Assembly: GCA_024743255.1 (NCBI GenBank)
Contig: JANSWY010000061.1
Location: forward strand, 1-32,474
Length of the DNA stretch: 32,474 bases
Origin: a bacterium
Lineage (GTDB): Bacteria; Bacteroidota; Bacteroidia; Cytophagales; Cyclobacteriaceae
Direction of reading: 5' to 3'
This document shows, piece by piece, positions 26,045 to 32,474 of the stretch (positions are counted from its first letter, which is position 1; every line of letters begins with the position of its first letter). The position numbers and the translations under genes were made by a program. The notes beneath the pieces were generated by a model, which was not told where the DNA came from, did no database searches, and saw only the letters and a list, made by a program, of their open reading frames with translations.

Positions 26045-26089
26045 TGTTACAATTGTTACACATAGCGCATATTCTGAATCATACTTTTG
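26045..26089 (+). promoter_or_regulatory. Crp-type binding site and -7 element before the SulP gene
   Basis: TGTTACAATTGTTACA (26045-26060) is an imperfect palindrome around CAATTG. TACTTTTG (26082-26089) is a full TAnnTTTG element. The palindrome centre (26052.5) lies 29.5 bp before the first base of the -7 element, putting it near -40 from the transcript start. There is no -33 TTG at normal spacing, which fits a promoter that needs an activator. Confidence 0.7.
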
Positions 26090-26102
26090 CTTCTATAAGA
26101 CT

Positions 26103-27830
26103 ATGACTATGATGCAAAAGATATTTCCAATACTGGAGTGGCTGCCCAACTATAAAAAAGAATATTTCAGTAAAGACTTATTCGCTGGTCTCACAGTAGG
26201 GATTATGTTGATTCCACAAGGAATGGCATATGCACTTATTGCTGGCTTACCTCCTGTTTATGGACTTTATGCAGCGATTGTACCGCAATTGATTTACGCA
26301 ATTCTGGGTACATCAAGGCAATTGGCCGTAGGACCTGTTGCAATGGATTCTCTTTTGGTTGCCGCTGGTGTATCAGTTTTAGCAACAGAAGGAACAGATA
26401 CCTACATTGCTTTTGCTATTCTATTAGCCACCTTCATGGGAATCTTCCAACTTCTGCTTGGAGTGCTTAGAATGGGCTTTATAACAAACCTGCTTTCCAA
26501 ACCTGTCATCAGTGGTTTTACTTCTGCTGCAGCCATTATTATCGGCCTGAATCAACTAAAACATTTACTTGGAGTAGAGATCGAAAAAAGTAATCGGGTT
26601 TATGAAATTGTCATTTCCGCTTTTTCTCAGCTGGGAGCTACACATTTGATCACTTTACTCCTTGGAATTGGAGGAATTGTCCTGATCAAAGGTGTAAAGA
26701 AAATCCATAATAGCATCCCTGGTGCCCTGTTATCTGTAATAATTGGAACTTTACTGGTGTATCTTTTCCAACTGGACCAAGGTGGTGTAAGCATTGTAAA
26801 AAGTATACCTCAGGGTCTTCCTGCATTCAAAATGCCAGACCTCACAGTAAAAGAAGTCTCCGAGTTGATTCCTCTTGCACTCACTATATCTGTTGTGGCA
26901 TTCATGGAAGCATTCTCCGTGGCGAAAGCTATTGAAAGCAAAAAACGAGATTATAAAGTTCGAGCAAATCAGGAATTGATTGCATTGGGAGCCGCAAACT
27001 TTGTAGGCTCATTGTTTCAATCTTACCCGGTAACTGGCGGGTTTTCTAGATCAGCAGTGAACGATCAAACTGGAGCAGTAACTCCTCTTTCATCCGTGAT
27101 AAGTGCTGTTATTGTCGCCTTAATCTTAATTTTCCTTACTCCTCTATTCTACTTTTTACCTAAAGCGATTTTGGCTTCCGTAATTATGGTAGCTGTCGTG
27201 GGATTAATTGACCTTAAATACACCAAACAATTATGGAAAGACAGCAAAATTGAATTTGCACTTCTTATGGCTACTTTCCTGATCACTCTGAATTTCAGCA
27301 TGGTACCAGGAATTGTTAGTGGTATTGTACTTTCAATTCTCTATTTGCTTTACAAATCTGCATATCCACATATTGCCCGGTTAGGCAGAGTGAAAGATCA
27401 TCACGAGTTTAGAAATATTCATCGTTTCAAAGATCTGGAAGTTTGGGAGAATATAATGATATTAAGAGTAGACGCACCTCTGACTTTCATTAATATTCAA
27501 TATTTCAGACAGTATATAGAAAACGCTATTCTGGAATCAAATAATCGCATTAACACAATTATTCTTGATGCCGGACCTGTAAGTCACCTGGACGCTACGG
27601 CATCTCAGGGAATAAAGGACTTGCTTACTTACCTGACAGAAAACAATATTGAATTCCTGCTTTGTGACGTAATTGGACCTGTTCGGGATATCTTACAAAA
27701 GACGGGCCTAAACGAAATTATTCAAAAAGAACACATCTTCCTGGACCTCAATGAGGCAGTAAGATATGCCACCACCCACAACGAAGGACGATACAAAGAA
27801 TACGCCTTACAATCCAATATTGCTGAGTAA
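26103..27830 (+). CDS. SulP-family anion transporter with C-terminal STAS domain
   Basis: The 575-residue membrane protein carries the SulP signature near its start (GLTVGIMLIPQGMAYALIAG, about 29-48, then LPPVYGLYAA). About 12 hydrophobic segments follow up to roughly residue 420. A cytoplasmic STAS domain (about 445-560) follows, with ILRVDAPLTFINIQYFR and AGPVSHLDATASQGI at the usual Ser/Thr loop. The family moves sulfate, bicarbonate and other anions. Next to a persulfide dioxygenase, sulfate, sulfite or thiosulfate movement is plausible, but sequence does not settle it. Three in-frame ATGs lie close together. The last (26112, MQKIFPILEWLPNYKK) matches the usual family start and leaves a longer leader after the promoter, so it may be the true start. 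Confidence 0.9.
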   Translation: MTMMQKIFPILEWLPNYKKEYFSKDLFAGLTVGIMLIPQGMAYALIAGLPPVYGLYAAIVPQLIYAILGTSRQLAVGPVAMDSLLVAAGVSVLATEGTDTYIAFAILLATFMGIFQLLLGVLRMGFITNLLSKPVISGFTSAAAIIIGLNQLKHLLGVEIEKSNRVYEIVISAFSQLGATHLITLLLGIGGIVLIKGVKKIHNSIPGALLSVIIGTLLVYLFQLDQGGVSIVKSIPQGLPAFKMPDLTVKEVSELIPLALTISVVAFMEAFSVAKAIESKKRDYKVRANQELIALGAANFVGSLFQSYPVTGGFSRSAVNDQTGAVTPLSSVISAVIVALILIFLTPLFYFLPKAILASVIMVAVVGLIDLKYTKQLWKDSKIEFALLMATFLITLNFSMVPGIVSGIVLSILYLLYKSAYPHIARLGRVKDHHEFRNIHRFKDLEVWENIMILRVDAPLTFINIQYFRQYIENAILESNNRINTIILDAGPVSHLDATASQGIKDLLTYLTENNIEFLLCDVIGPVRDILQKTGLNEIIQKEHIFLDLNEAVRYATTHNEGRYKEYALQSNIAE

Positions 27831-27870
27831 CAATTGTTACAATTTTCCGTCTCCCATCTCCGTATTTTTG
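27827..27870 (+). promoter_or_regulatory. Crp-type binding site and -7 element before the persulfide dioxygenase-rhodanese gene
   Basis: GTAACAATTGTTAC (27827-27840) is a perfect 14-bp palindrome that includes the SulP stop codon. TATTTTTG (27863-27870) is a full TAnnTTTG element. The centre of the palindrome (27833.5) is 29.5 bp before the -7 element, exactly as at the SulP promoter. Over 16 bp the two sites match at 14 positions. This implies shared control and a separate promoter for the downstream gene. Confidence 0.75.
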
Positions 27871-27898
27871 AGTAATTAATTCAAGAAATTAGATTAAA

Positions 27899-29308
27899 AT
27901 GAAAATAGAACAAATATATACCGGTTGCCTTGCTCAAGGTGCTTACTACATTGAAAGTAATGGTGAGGCAGCAATCGTAGATCCTCTAAGAGAATCAAAA
28001 CCATATATTGAAAAAGCAGCTAAGGAAAACGCCAAGATCAAATACATTTTTGAAACACACTTCCATGCTGACTTTGTATCAGGTCATGTTGATCTGGCAG
28101 ATAAGACCGGAGCTCAGATAGTTTATGGCCCAGGTGCAAAAACTGCTTTTGACATGATTGAAGCCAAGGACGAACAAATATTTGAACTTGGAAGCATCAA
28201 GATCAAAGTATTACATACTCCAGGTCATACCATGGAGAGTACTACTTATCTGGTAATAGATGAGAAAGGTTTAGAGCACGCAATTTTCAGCGGTGACACT
28301 TTATTCATTGGAGATGTAGGAAGACCTGATTTGGCTCAAAAAGGAGATGTTACTCAGGATGACCTTGCAGGTATGCTTTTCGATAGTTTAAGGAACAAAA
28401 TTATGCCTTTGGCTAATCATGTGATTGTTTATCCTGCCCATGGTGCCGGTTCAGCTTGCGGGAAAAACATGAGTAAAGAAACAACTGATCTATTAGGCAA
28501 TCAAAAGAATACCAATTATGCCCTGAGAGCTGATATGACAAAAGAGGAGTTCATCAAAGAAGTAACAGACGGATTGCTACCTCCTCCACAATATTTTGCT
28601 CAGAATGTGGCCATGAATAAAGCAAACACAATCGGCCTGGACCAAATATTGGAGAAAGGAAAAGTATCACTGAATGTGGAAACTTTTGAAGCAATTGCAA
28701 ATCATGAAGGAGCTATTGTTTTAGACACCAGAACACCACAGGAATTTGCGAAACAACATATTCCAAACTCAATATTCATCGGTATTGATGGAAGCTTCGC
28801 ACCATGGGTAGGTGCCCTTATCCCCGACTTGCAGCAACCAATTGTCTATGTAGCATCAGAAGGCAGAGAAGAAGAAGTAGTGACCCGACTATCAAGAGTT
28901 GGCTATGACAATACATTAGGTTATCTGGAAGGAGGAATTGAAGCATGGTTATCTGCAGAGAAGGAAACAGATAGCGTAGAATCAATTACCTCAGAAGAAT
29001 TTGAAGAAAGATTTAATAATGGGAATTTGAATGTAGTAGATGTAAGAAAACCCGGGGAATATCAGGCAGAACATGTACAAGATGCTGCAAACATCCCGCT
29101 GGACTACATCAATGAAAACATGGAAGAATGGAAAAACGATCAAAAGTATCATGTACACTGTGCAGGTGGATACAGGTCTATGATCGCAGTTTCGATCTTG
29201 AAATCCAGAGGTTTTCATGATGTGGTAGACATCCAGGGTGGTTTTAAAGCCATTTCCCAAACAAAGATTCCTACGACGGATTATGTGTGCCCGTCGACAT
29301 TGAATTGA
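27899..29308 (+). CDS. CstB-type persulfide dioxygenase fused to a pseudorhodanese and a rhodanese domain
   Basis: The 469-residue protein has three parts. Residues 1-240 are an ETHE1-like metallo-beta-lactamase fold with metal ligands H54, H56 and D58 in THFHADFVSGH, H110 in LHTPGH, D133 in FSGDTLFIG and H181 in VYPAHG. Residues 258-355 form a rhodanese fold whose active loop reads ASEGREEE, with no cysteine (a pseudorhodanese). Residues 363-460 form a second rhodanese with catalytic C421 in CAGGYRS. This order equals that of CstB in Staphylococcus aureus, which oxidises persulfides to sulfite and makes thiosulfate. That function is carried over by architecture. It is cytoplasmic, with no signal peptide. 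It has its own promoter with a Crp-type site and is the likely core enzyme of the sulfide-handling module. Confidence 0.9.
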   Translation: MKIEQIYTGCLAQGAYYIESNGEAAIVDPLRESKPYIEKAAKENAKIKYIFETHFHADFVSGHVDLADKTGAQIVYGPGAKTAFDMIEAKDEQIFELGSIKIKVLHTPGHTMESTTYLVIDEKGLEHAIFSGDTLFIGDVGRPDLAQKGDVTQDDLAGMLFDSLRNKIMPLANHVIVYPAHGAGSACGKNMSKETTDLLGNQKNTNYALRADMTKEEFIKEVTDGLLPPPQYFAQNVAMNKANTIGLDQILEKGKVSLNVETFEAIANHEGAIVLDTRTPQEFAKQHIPNSIFIGIDGSFAPWVGALIPDLQQPIVYVASEGREEEVVTRLSRVGYDNTLGYLEGGIEAWLSAEKETDSVESITSEEFEERFNNGNLNVVDVRKPGEYQAEHVQDAANIPLDYINENMEEWKNDQKYHVHCAGGYRSMIAVSILKSRGFHDVVDIQGGFKAISQTKIPTTDYVCPSTLN

Positions 29309-29336
29309 TAGTGATTGTAGCACACAACAGGAAGAT

Positions 29337-30392
29337 GTGAAGTTGGTACGTGTAGAAAATTGGTGGAGCGACATTCAGCTGAGGAAAATTACACTCATAA
29401 TCCTTTACTGGCTGATGGTGGGTCTCATAGCCTTCCTCTATGAGACCTTAGTAAAGGCAGAAAATGGTTTCCTCACAGATTTTAAGGAAGACTTCTGGTT
29501 GCTAATGGCTCCACCTATCATTTTCGGAATACCCGCAATAATCATCGACCAAAACTGGCTAAGACCGTTTCTTAAAAAGATCAGTTTCTATCCCTCAATC
29601 GCCCTCAAAGTAGCCTTTTACACTTTTGCCATCATTCTGGCGTACTCGTCAATTATTTACTGGAATTTCTTCTTATCTGAAACTGAATCGGTCCATCATG
29701 TGGCCTTTCTATTAAAGTACATTCTTATCTGGTCAGCCGGGACCTTGATTATATTTCTATTCATTGGACTTGCAGAAAGACTAGATCCCAAAACACTGGT
29801 ATCCTGGATTACCGGCGACTATCATTTACCAAAAGAAGAAGTCAGAGTTTTTATGTTTTGCGACATTAATGATTCTACCTCAATAGCTGAAGATTTAGGA
29901 TCAAACCAATACTTCAATTTCTTGAGAGACTTTTACGAGGAATTAACTCCGGCAGTAAGAAAATTCAAAGGTGAAATCTATCAATACATTGGTGATGAGA
30001 TTGTGATTTCATGGAAGATAGACAAAGCCATATTGAATAATAATGCACTGAATCTCTTTTTCCACTTTGAGGATCAGTTAAGAAGAAAACAATCTTTATT
30101 CCTAAAAAAATACAACCTTGTCCCTACCATAAAAGCCAGCCTTCACTACGGCCCAATCACAAAAGGTGAAATAGGCATCACTAAGAAAGAATTAATCTAC
30201 ACTGGAGATGTCCTCAATACTGGAGCCAGAATGCATGAAATGTGTAAAGAAAAAGATGCTCCCTTGGTGATTTCCAGAAGGTTGTTGAAGTTGTTTGATC
30301 ATTCAAAGCAATTCCAAAGCAATGAAATTGGCACCTACACCATGAGGGGTAAAAGTGAGAGTATATTCTTGTATTCTTTGAGCAAGAATTAA
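29337..30392 (+). CDS. Membrane-bound class III adenylate/guanylate cyclase
   Basis: The 351-residue protein starts at GTG 29337, with AGGAAG just upstream. An ATG two bases earlier is out of frame and stops at once. Four membrane helices (about 17-36, 52-70, 88-112 and 121-146) are followed by a cyclase catalytic domain (about 168-348). Metal-binding aspartates are D176 (in FCDINDST) and D220 (in YIGDEIVISW). The transition-state pair is N294 and R298 in GDVLNTGARM, and the end MRGKSESIFLYSL is typical of bacterial class III cyclases. All the catalytic residues I can place are present, so it should make cAMP or cGMP. It begins only 28 bp after the persulfide dioxygenase gene and may be read through from it. 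Confidence 0.87.
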   Translation: MKLVRVENWWSDIQLRKITLIILYWLMVGLIAFLYETLVKAENGFLTDFKEDFWLLMAPPIIFGIPAIIIDQNWLRPFLKKISFYPSIALKVAFYTFAIILAYSSIIYWNFFLSETESVHHVAFLLKYILIWSAGTLIIFLFIGLAERLDPKTLVSWITGDYHLPKEEVRVFMFCDINDSTSIAEDLGSNQYFNFLRDFYEELTPAVRKFKGEIYQYIGDEIVISWKIDKAILNNNALNLFFHFEDQLRRKQSLFLKKYNLVPTIKASLHYGPITKGEIGITKKELIYTGDVLNTGARMHEMCKEKDAPLVISRRLLKLFDHSKQFQSNEIGTYTMRGKSESIFLYSLSKN

Positions 30393-30411
30393 TTATTCCA
30401 ATCAGAAATAA

Positions 30412-30419
30412 TATATTTG
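30412..30419 (+). promoter_or_regulatory. Candidate -7 element for the tail-fibre-like protein gene
   Basis: TATATTTG is a full match to TAnnTTTG in the 149-base gap after the cyclase gene. It would leave a leader of about 115-120 nt before ATG 30542. No -33 TTG sits at normal spacing. Confidence 0.4.
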
Positions 30420-30541
30420 CATCATTAACCGGAAGTCGATTATTCATCAACAATGTCGAGCATCCATTTAACTATTTATTGTATCGAGGGATTAGCAAGG
30501 ACAATTATGTCTTGAATTGCGAATCGTAACTAACTATCAAT

Positions 30542-31738
30542 ATGAAAAAACTACATTTATCACTCATCTTTTTATGTTTTTCTTCGTTCCTGTTTGGGCA
30601 AACACTTTATGTGCCTAGTGGAACAGGTGGAATTCAACCTTCCACTAATAATAGCAATATTGGAATTGGGACACCAGACGCAAGTTCTTTGTTAACGCTT
30701 AGAACTTCCGGCTCCAGTACTGACCTGGAATTTAAAAATGCCGGAACTTCCCGTACTTGGAAGCATATAATGGAATCTTCCGGAAAATTGCGAATCTGGG
30801 GCTCTGCTGCTGGATATGTGACAACCGTTGATCCAGTATCCGGAAACTTCGGAATTGGCGCTGACGTTCCATCTGAAAGACTTCATATTTCTGGATCAGG
30901 ACTTGTTAAATCTTTAGTCGAGAGCTCAGATAATCACGCCTACTACGTAGTAGAAGGGGCGGCAGGAAAAGGAGCTTTTGTTGATTACTATAGAAAGGGT
31001 GATGGAAGAGTATGGCATACTGGTTTGAGAAATGGTAACAACAACTTTGAATTTCGATTGGGTGATCAAACCAATGTTTTTACGTTAAAGGATAATGGTA
31101 ATGTAGGTATCGGCACGAACTCTCCAAACTTTAACCTTGACATTGTAGGAACCGGAACATCTACGACAATATCACGAGTGAATTCAGGTGGTCACGCTAA
31201 TTACAGGCAATCCAGAGGAAGTAGTTCTTATGATGGTGGTTATCTATTCTATACTGGTACAACACTCGACTGGAGATTCCAAGAAAGTGCAAATGGAAGT
31301 GATTTGCACATTAGAGACGAGAGTTTAGGAGTGAATGTACTAACAATTATTGATAACACTGGAAATGTTGGTATAGGTACAAGCAGTACAGGACCACACA
31401 AATTAGCTGTAGATGGATCAATTGGTTCAAGAGAAATTAAAGTTGAAACAGCCACATGGCATGACTATGTATTTGATGAGGACTATGAGCTTCCAACACT
31501 TGAGCAAGTAGAAAAACACATTTCAGAAAAAGGCCACCTTTCAAATATCCCTAGTGAAGCTGAAGTATTAGAAAACGGGATATACCTCGGCGAAATGAAT
31601 GGAAAGCTTCTTCAGAAAATCGAAGAACTCACCCTCTACATGATCGAAATGAACAAGCAGGTAAAATCTCAAACCGAAAGAATTGAGCAGCTTGAAAAAG
31701 AGAATGCAGCCTTGAAAGAAAAGGTTTCTGGGTTGTAA
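30542..31738 (+). CDS. Secreted tail-fibre-like repeat protein with C-terminal trimerisation-type domain
   Basis: The 398-residue protein has a signal peptide (1-20, SSFLFGQ) and a body built around repeated NVGIGT-type turns: SNIGIGTPDA (about 39-48), GNFGIGADVP, GNVGIGTNSP and GNVGIGTSST. Such turns are spaced through fibrous beta-structures of phage-tail-fibre-like proteins in Bacteroidota. The C-terminal 100 residues (WHDYVFDEDYELPTLEQVEK, then HLSNIPSEAEV and LGEMNGKLLQKIEELTLYMI) are the conserved end of this family. A leucine-zipper-like coiled coil (about 360-395) closes the protein and probably trimerises it. There is no phage gene nearby, so this is a host surface or extracellular protein. 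Its ligand or surface role is unknown. A terminator hairpin follows 25 bp after its stop. Confidence 0.82.
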   Translation: MKKLHLSLIFLCFSSFLFGQTLYVPSGTGGIQPSTNNSNIGIGTPDASSLLTLRTSGSSTDLEFKNAGTSRTWKHIMESSGKLRIWGSAAGYVTTVDPVSGNFGIGADVPSERLHISGSGLVKSLVESSDNHAYYVVEGAAGKGAFVDYYRKGDGRVWHTGLRNGNNNFEFRLGDQTNVFTLKDNGNVGIGTNSPNFNLDIVGTGTSTTISRVNSGGHANYRQSRGSSSYDGGYLFYTGTTLDWRFQESANGSDLHIRDESLGVNVLTIIDNTGNVGIGTSSTGPHKLAVDGSIGSREIKVETATWHDYVFDEDYELPTLEQVEKHISEKGHLSNIPSEAEVLENGIYLGEMNGKLLQKIEELTLYMIEMNKQVKSQTERIEQLEKENAALKEKVSGL

Positions 31739-31790
31739 GAAAATTTGAAATCATTAATGAAAAGTCCCCACTTAGGGGACTCTTTTGTTT
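31739..31790 (+). repeat. Direct repeat copy 1, carrying a terminator
   Basis: This 52-base stretch begins right after the stop codon and recurs at 31937-31987 with few changes. The first 17 bases (GAAAATTTGAAATCATT) and the whole hairpin are identical. The two copies flank the palindromic element at 31795-31931. Confidence 0.8.
31763..31790 (+). terminator. Intrinsic terminator of the tail-fibre-like gene
   Basis: AGTCCCC (31763-31769) pairs with GGGGACT (31775-31781) around ACTTA and is followed by CTTTTGTTT. It lies 25 bp after the gene's stop codon. Confidence 0.85.
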
Positions 31791-31794
31791 ACCT

Positions 31795-31931
31795 CAGTCG
31801 CTCGGTTTCACCGAGTGACGATTATATCCCGGCCTCTGGCCGAACGTTTCATAGAATAATCAGAAATCACAGCTATCGAAAAAGGCCAGAGTCCTTTTTG
31901 ATAGTGGTCACTCGGTGAAACCGAGCGACTG
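31795..31931. repeat. REPIN-like element: two 25-bp hairpin sequences in perfect inverted orientation
   Basis: The 25 bases at 31795-31819 are the exact reverse complement of 31907-31931. Each arm is itself a hairpin (CTCGGT-TTC-ACCGAG). Between them lie two more stems, CGGCC-TCT-GGCCG (31830-31842) and CTATCGAAAAAGG paired with CCTTTTTGATAG (about 31873-31904). Two REP-like palindromes in inverted orientation with a structured spacer are the layout of a REPIN, a non-autonomous element moved by RAYT transposases. No such transposase is in the window. Confidence 0.75.
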
Positions 31932-31936
31932 CAATG

Positions 31937-31987
31937 GAAAATTTGAAATCATTGAGGAAGAGTCCCCACTTAGGGGACTTTTTGTTT
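31937..31987 (+). repeat. Direct repeat copy 2, carrying a second terminator
   Basis: The second copy of the 31739-31790 sequence, offset by 198 bp. It contains AGTCCCC-ACTTA-GGGGACT (31961-31979) followed by TTTTTGTTT, a slightly better T-tract than copy 1. It would insulate the following Crp/Fnr gene. Confidence 0.8.
31961..31987 (+). terminator. Second, duplicated intrinsic terminator
   Basis: A perfect 7-bp stem with a 5-nt loop and a TTTTTGTTT tract, identical in stem and loop to the terminator at 31763-31781. No coding sequence ends between the two, so this one is redundant in position. Confidence 0.8.
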
Positions 31988-32027
31988 CCAATTATATCCG
32001 CTAAAAATCATTAGGTTTGTCTCACCT

Positions 32028-32474
32028 ATGTTCAGCTCAAAACCATATATCGACATAAATCAGCTAAAACAATGGAATGTAGATTTCGATTTGGGCCTGA
32101 AGAATAAATCCGTAAAAAAAGGAGAAGTTTTCCTTAAAGGTGGTGAAAGGTGCATTCACCTGTACTATGTTCTCAGTGGATTTGTCAGAGTCTATTATTT
32201 TGATTTGGAAGGCAATGAAATCACACATTGGTTCTGCTCAAAAGATTCCATTATTACCTCTCCATTCAGCTATGTCAAGGGAGAAACAAACATTCTATTC
32301 TTTGAAGCACTTGAAGATACAGAGCTAATGCTTATCAGTTCCAATCAATTAGAAAAACTCATCAACCACCTTCCAGAAACCAGTGAATCCTTCAGAAAAA
32401 TCAATGCTGAATTTGCTATGGTTTTGAGTAGAAGAATCATGAGCATTCATACCAAAACTGCCGAAGAACGCTAC
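32028..32474 (+). CDS. Crp/Fnr-family regulator, N-terminal part, runs off right edge
   Basis: ATG 32028 opens a frame of 149 codons without a stop to the last base (MFSSKPYIDINQLKQW at the start). Residues 25-115 form a cNMP-binding-type beta-roll (KKGEVFLKGGERCIHLYYVL, SGFVRVYYFDLEGNEI, then ALEDTELMLIS). A long helix (LEKLINHLPETSESFRKINA) leads towards the DNA-binding domain, which lies outside the window. The pocket lacks the RxS phosphate-binding motif, so it is probably not a cAMP receptor. It differs clearly from the cysteine-cluster regulator at 25407. The target is unknown. Confidence 0.85.
   Translation, partial: MFSSKPYIDINQLKQWNVDFDLGLKNKSVKKGEVFLKGGERCIHLYYVLSGFVRVYYFDLEGNEITHWFCSKDSIITSPFSYVKGETNILFFEALEDTELMLISSNQLEKLINHLPETSESFRKINAEFAMVLSRRIMSIHTKTAEERY

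Noticed and set aside
26041-26060. The repeat before the SulP gene as a transcription terminator of the Crp-family gene
   Set aside because: The TGTTACAATTGTTACA palindrome has no loop or T-tract, and a near-copy occurs at the same distance from the next promoter, so an operator is the better reading.
30542-31738. Phage tail fibre or prophage remnant
   Set aside because: The protein has its own Sec signal peptide and no phage structural, lysis or integrase gene lies nearby. Fibre-like repeats with this C-terminus are common in secreted Bacteroidota proteins.
31739-31987. Direct repeats as the target-site duplication of a transposon
   Set aside because: They are 51-52 bases long, contain a functional terminator and differ from each other. 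Target-site duplications are short and identical when fresh.
32140-32328. Short plus-strand open frame near the right edge
   Set aside because: It is another frame of the Crp/Fnr gene starting at 32028, whose cNMP-type domain is clear.

Overview
The window reads as a chromosomal segment of a marine-type Bacteroidota, most likely a Cytophagales relative. This is an inference from gene content and signals. The sequence is AT-rich, several genes have TAnnTTTG-type -7 promoter elements and few have strong Shine-Dalgarno sites. The gene families are typical of the phylum: TPR-sensor histidine kinases, PadR-controlled double-FtsX permeases, a 7TM-AraC module, a tail-fibre-like secreted protein and Crp/Fnr regulators with degenerate cNMP domains. 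I see no rRNA, tRNA, CRISPR array, transposase or phage gene.

Layout. (1) 1-575: the start of a secreted surface protein leaving the window on the minus strand, then a 341-base promoter region. (2) 576-8752: a response regulator (+) converging on three tandem, paralogous TPR histidine kinases (-). The kinases have an unusually short HisKA segment and a shared C-terminal tail. (3) 8923-14492: a TetR gene with a near-perfect operator abutting its start codon. It is followed by translationally coupled genes for a LolA-like periplasmic protein, two FtsX/LolE-like permeases, a LolD-like ATPase and an outer-membrane beta-barrel, which looks like a dedicated envelope lipid or lipoprotein export system. 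(4) 14532-25361: a cluster of three large double-FtsX permeases with no ATPase beside them. Two are paired with PadR repressors. The third is fused in one continuous 1158-residue frame to an N-terminal 7TM-AraC regulator. A lipoprotein of unknown function lies among them. (5) 25407-30392: a sulfide/persulfide module made of a Crp-family regulator with a cysteine cluster, a SulP anion transporter, a CstB-type persulfide dioxygenase-rhodanese fusion and, 28 bp later, a membrane class III nucleotide cyclase. (6) 30542-32474: a tail-fibre-like secreted protein, a REPIN-like palindromic element bracketed by two copies of one terminator, and the N-terminal part of another Crp/Fnr regulator running off the right edge.

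How the parts work together. The best-supported regulatory inference is in region 5. Almost identical 14-16 bp Crp-type palindromes lie upstream of both the SulP gene and the persulfide dioxygenase gene. Each is centred exactly 29.5 bp before a TAnnTTTG element, which fits class II activation of both by the adjacent Crp-like protein. In region 4, both PadR genes carry a direct repeat whose second copy touches the start codon and whose two copies bracket the -7 element, suggesting autorepression. The strongest novelty candidate is the AraC-FtsX fusion (18679-22155), which appears to join a membrane-tethered transcription factor covalently to an ABC-type permease.
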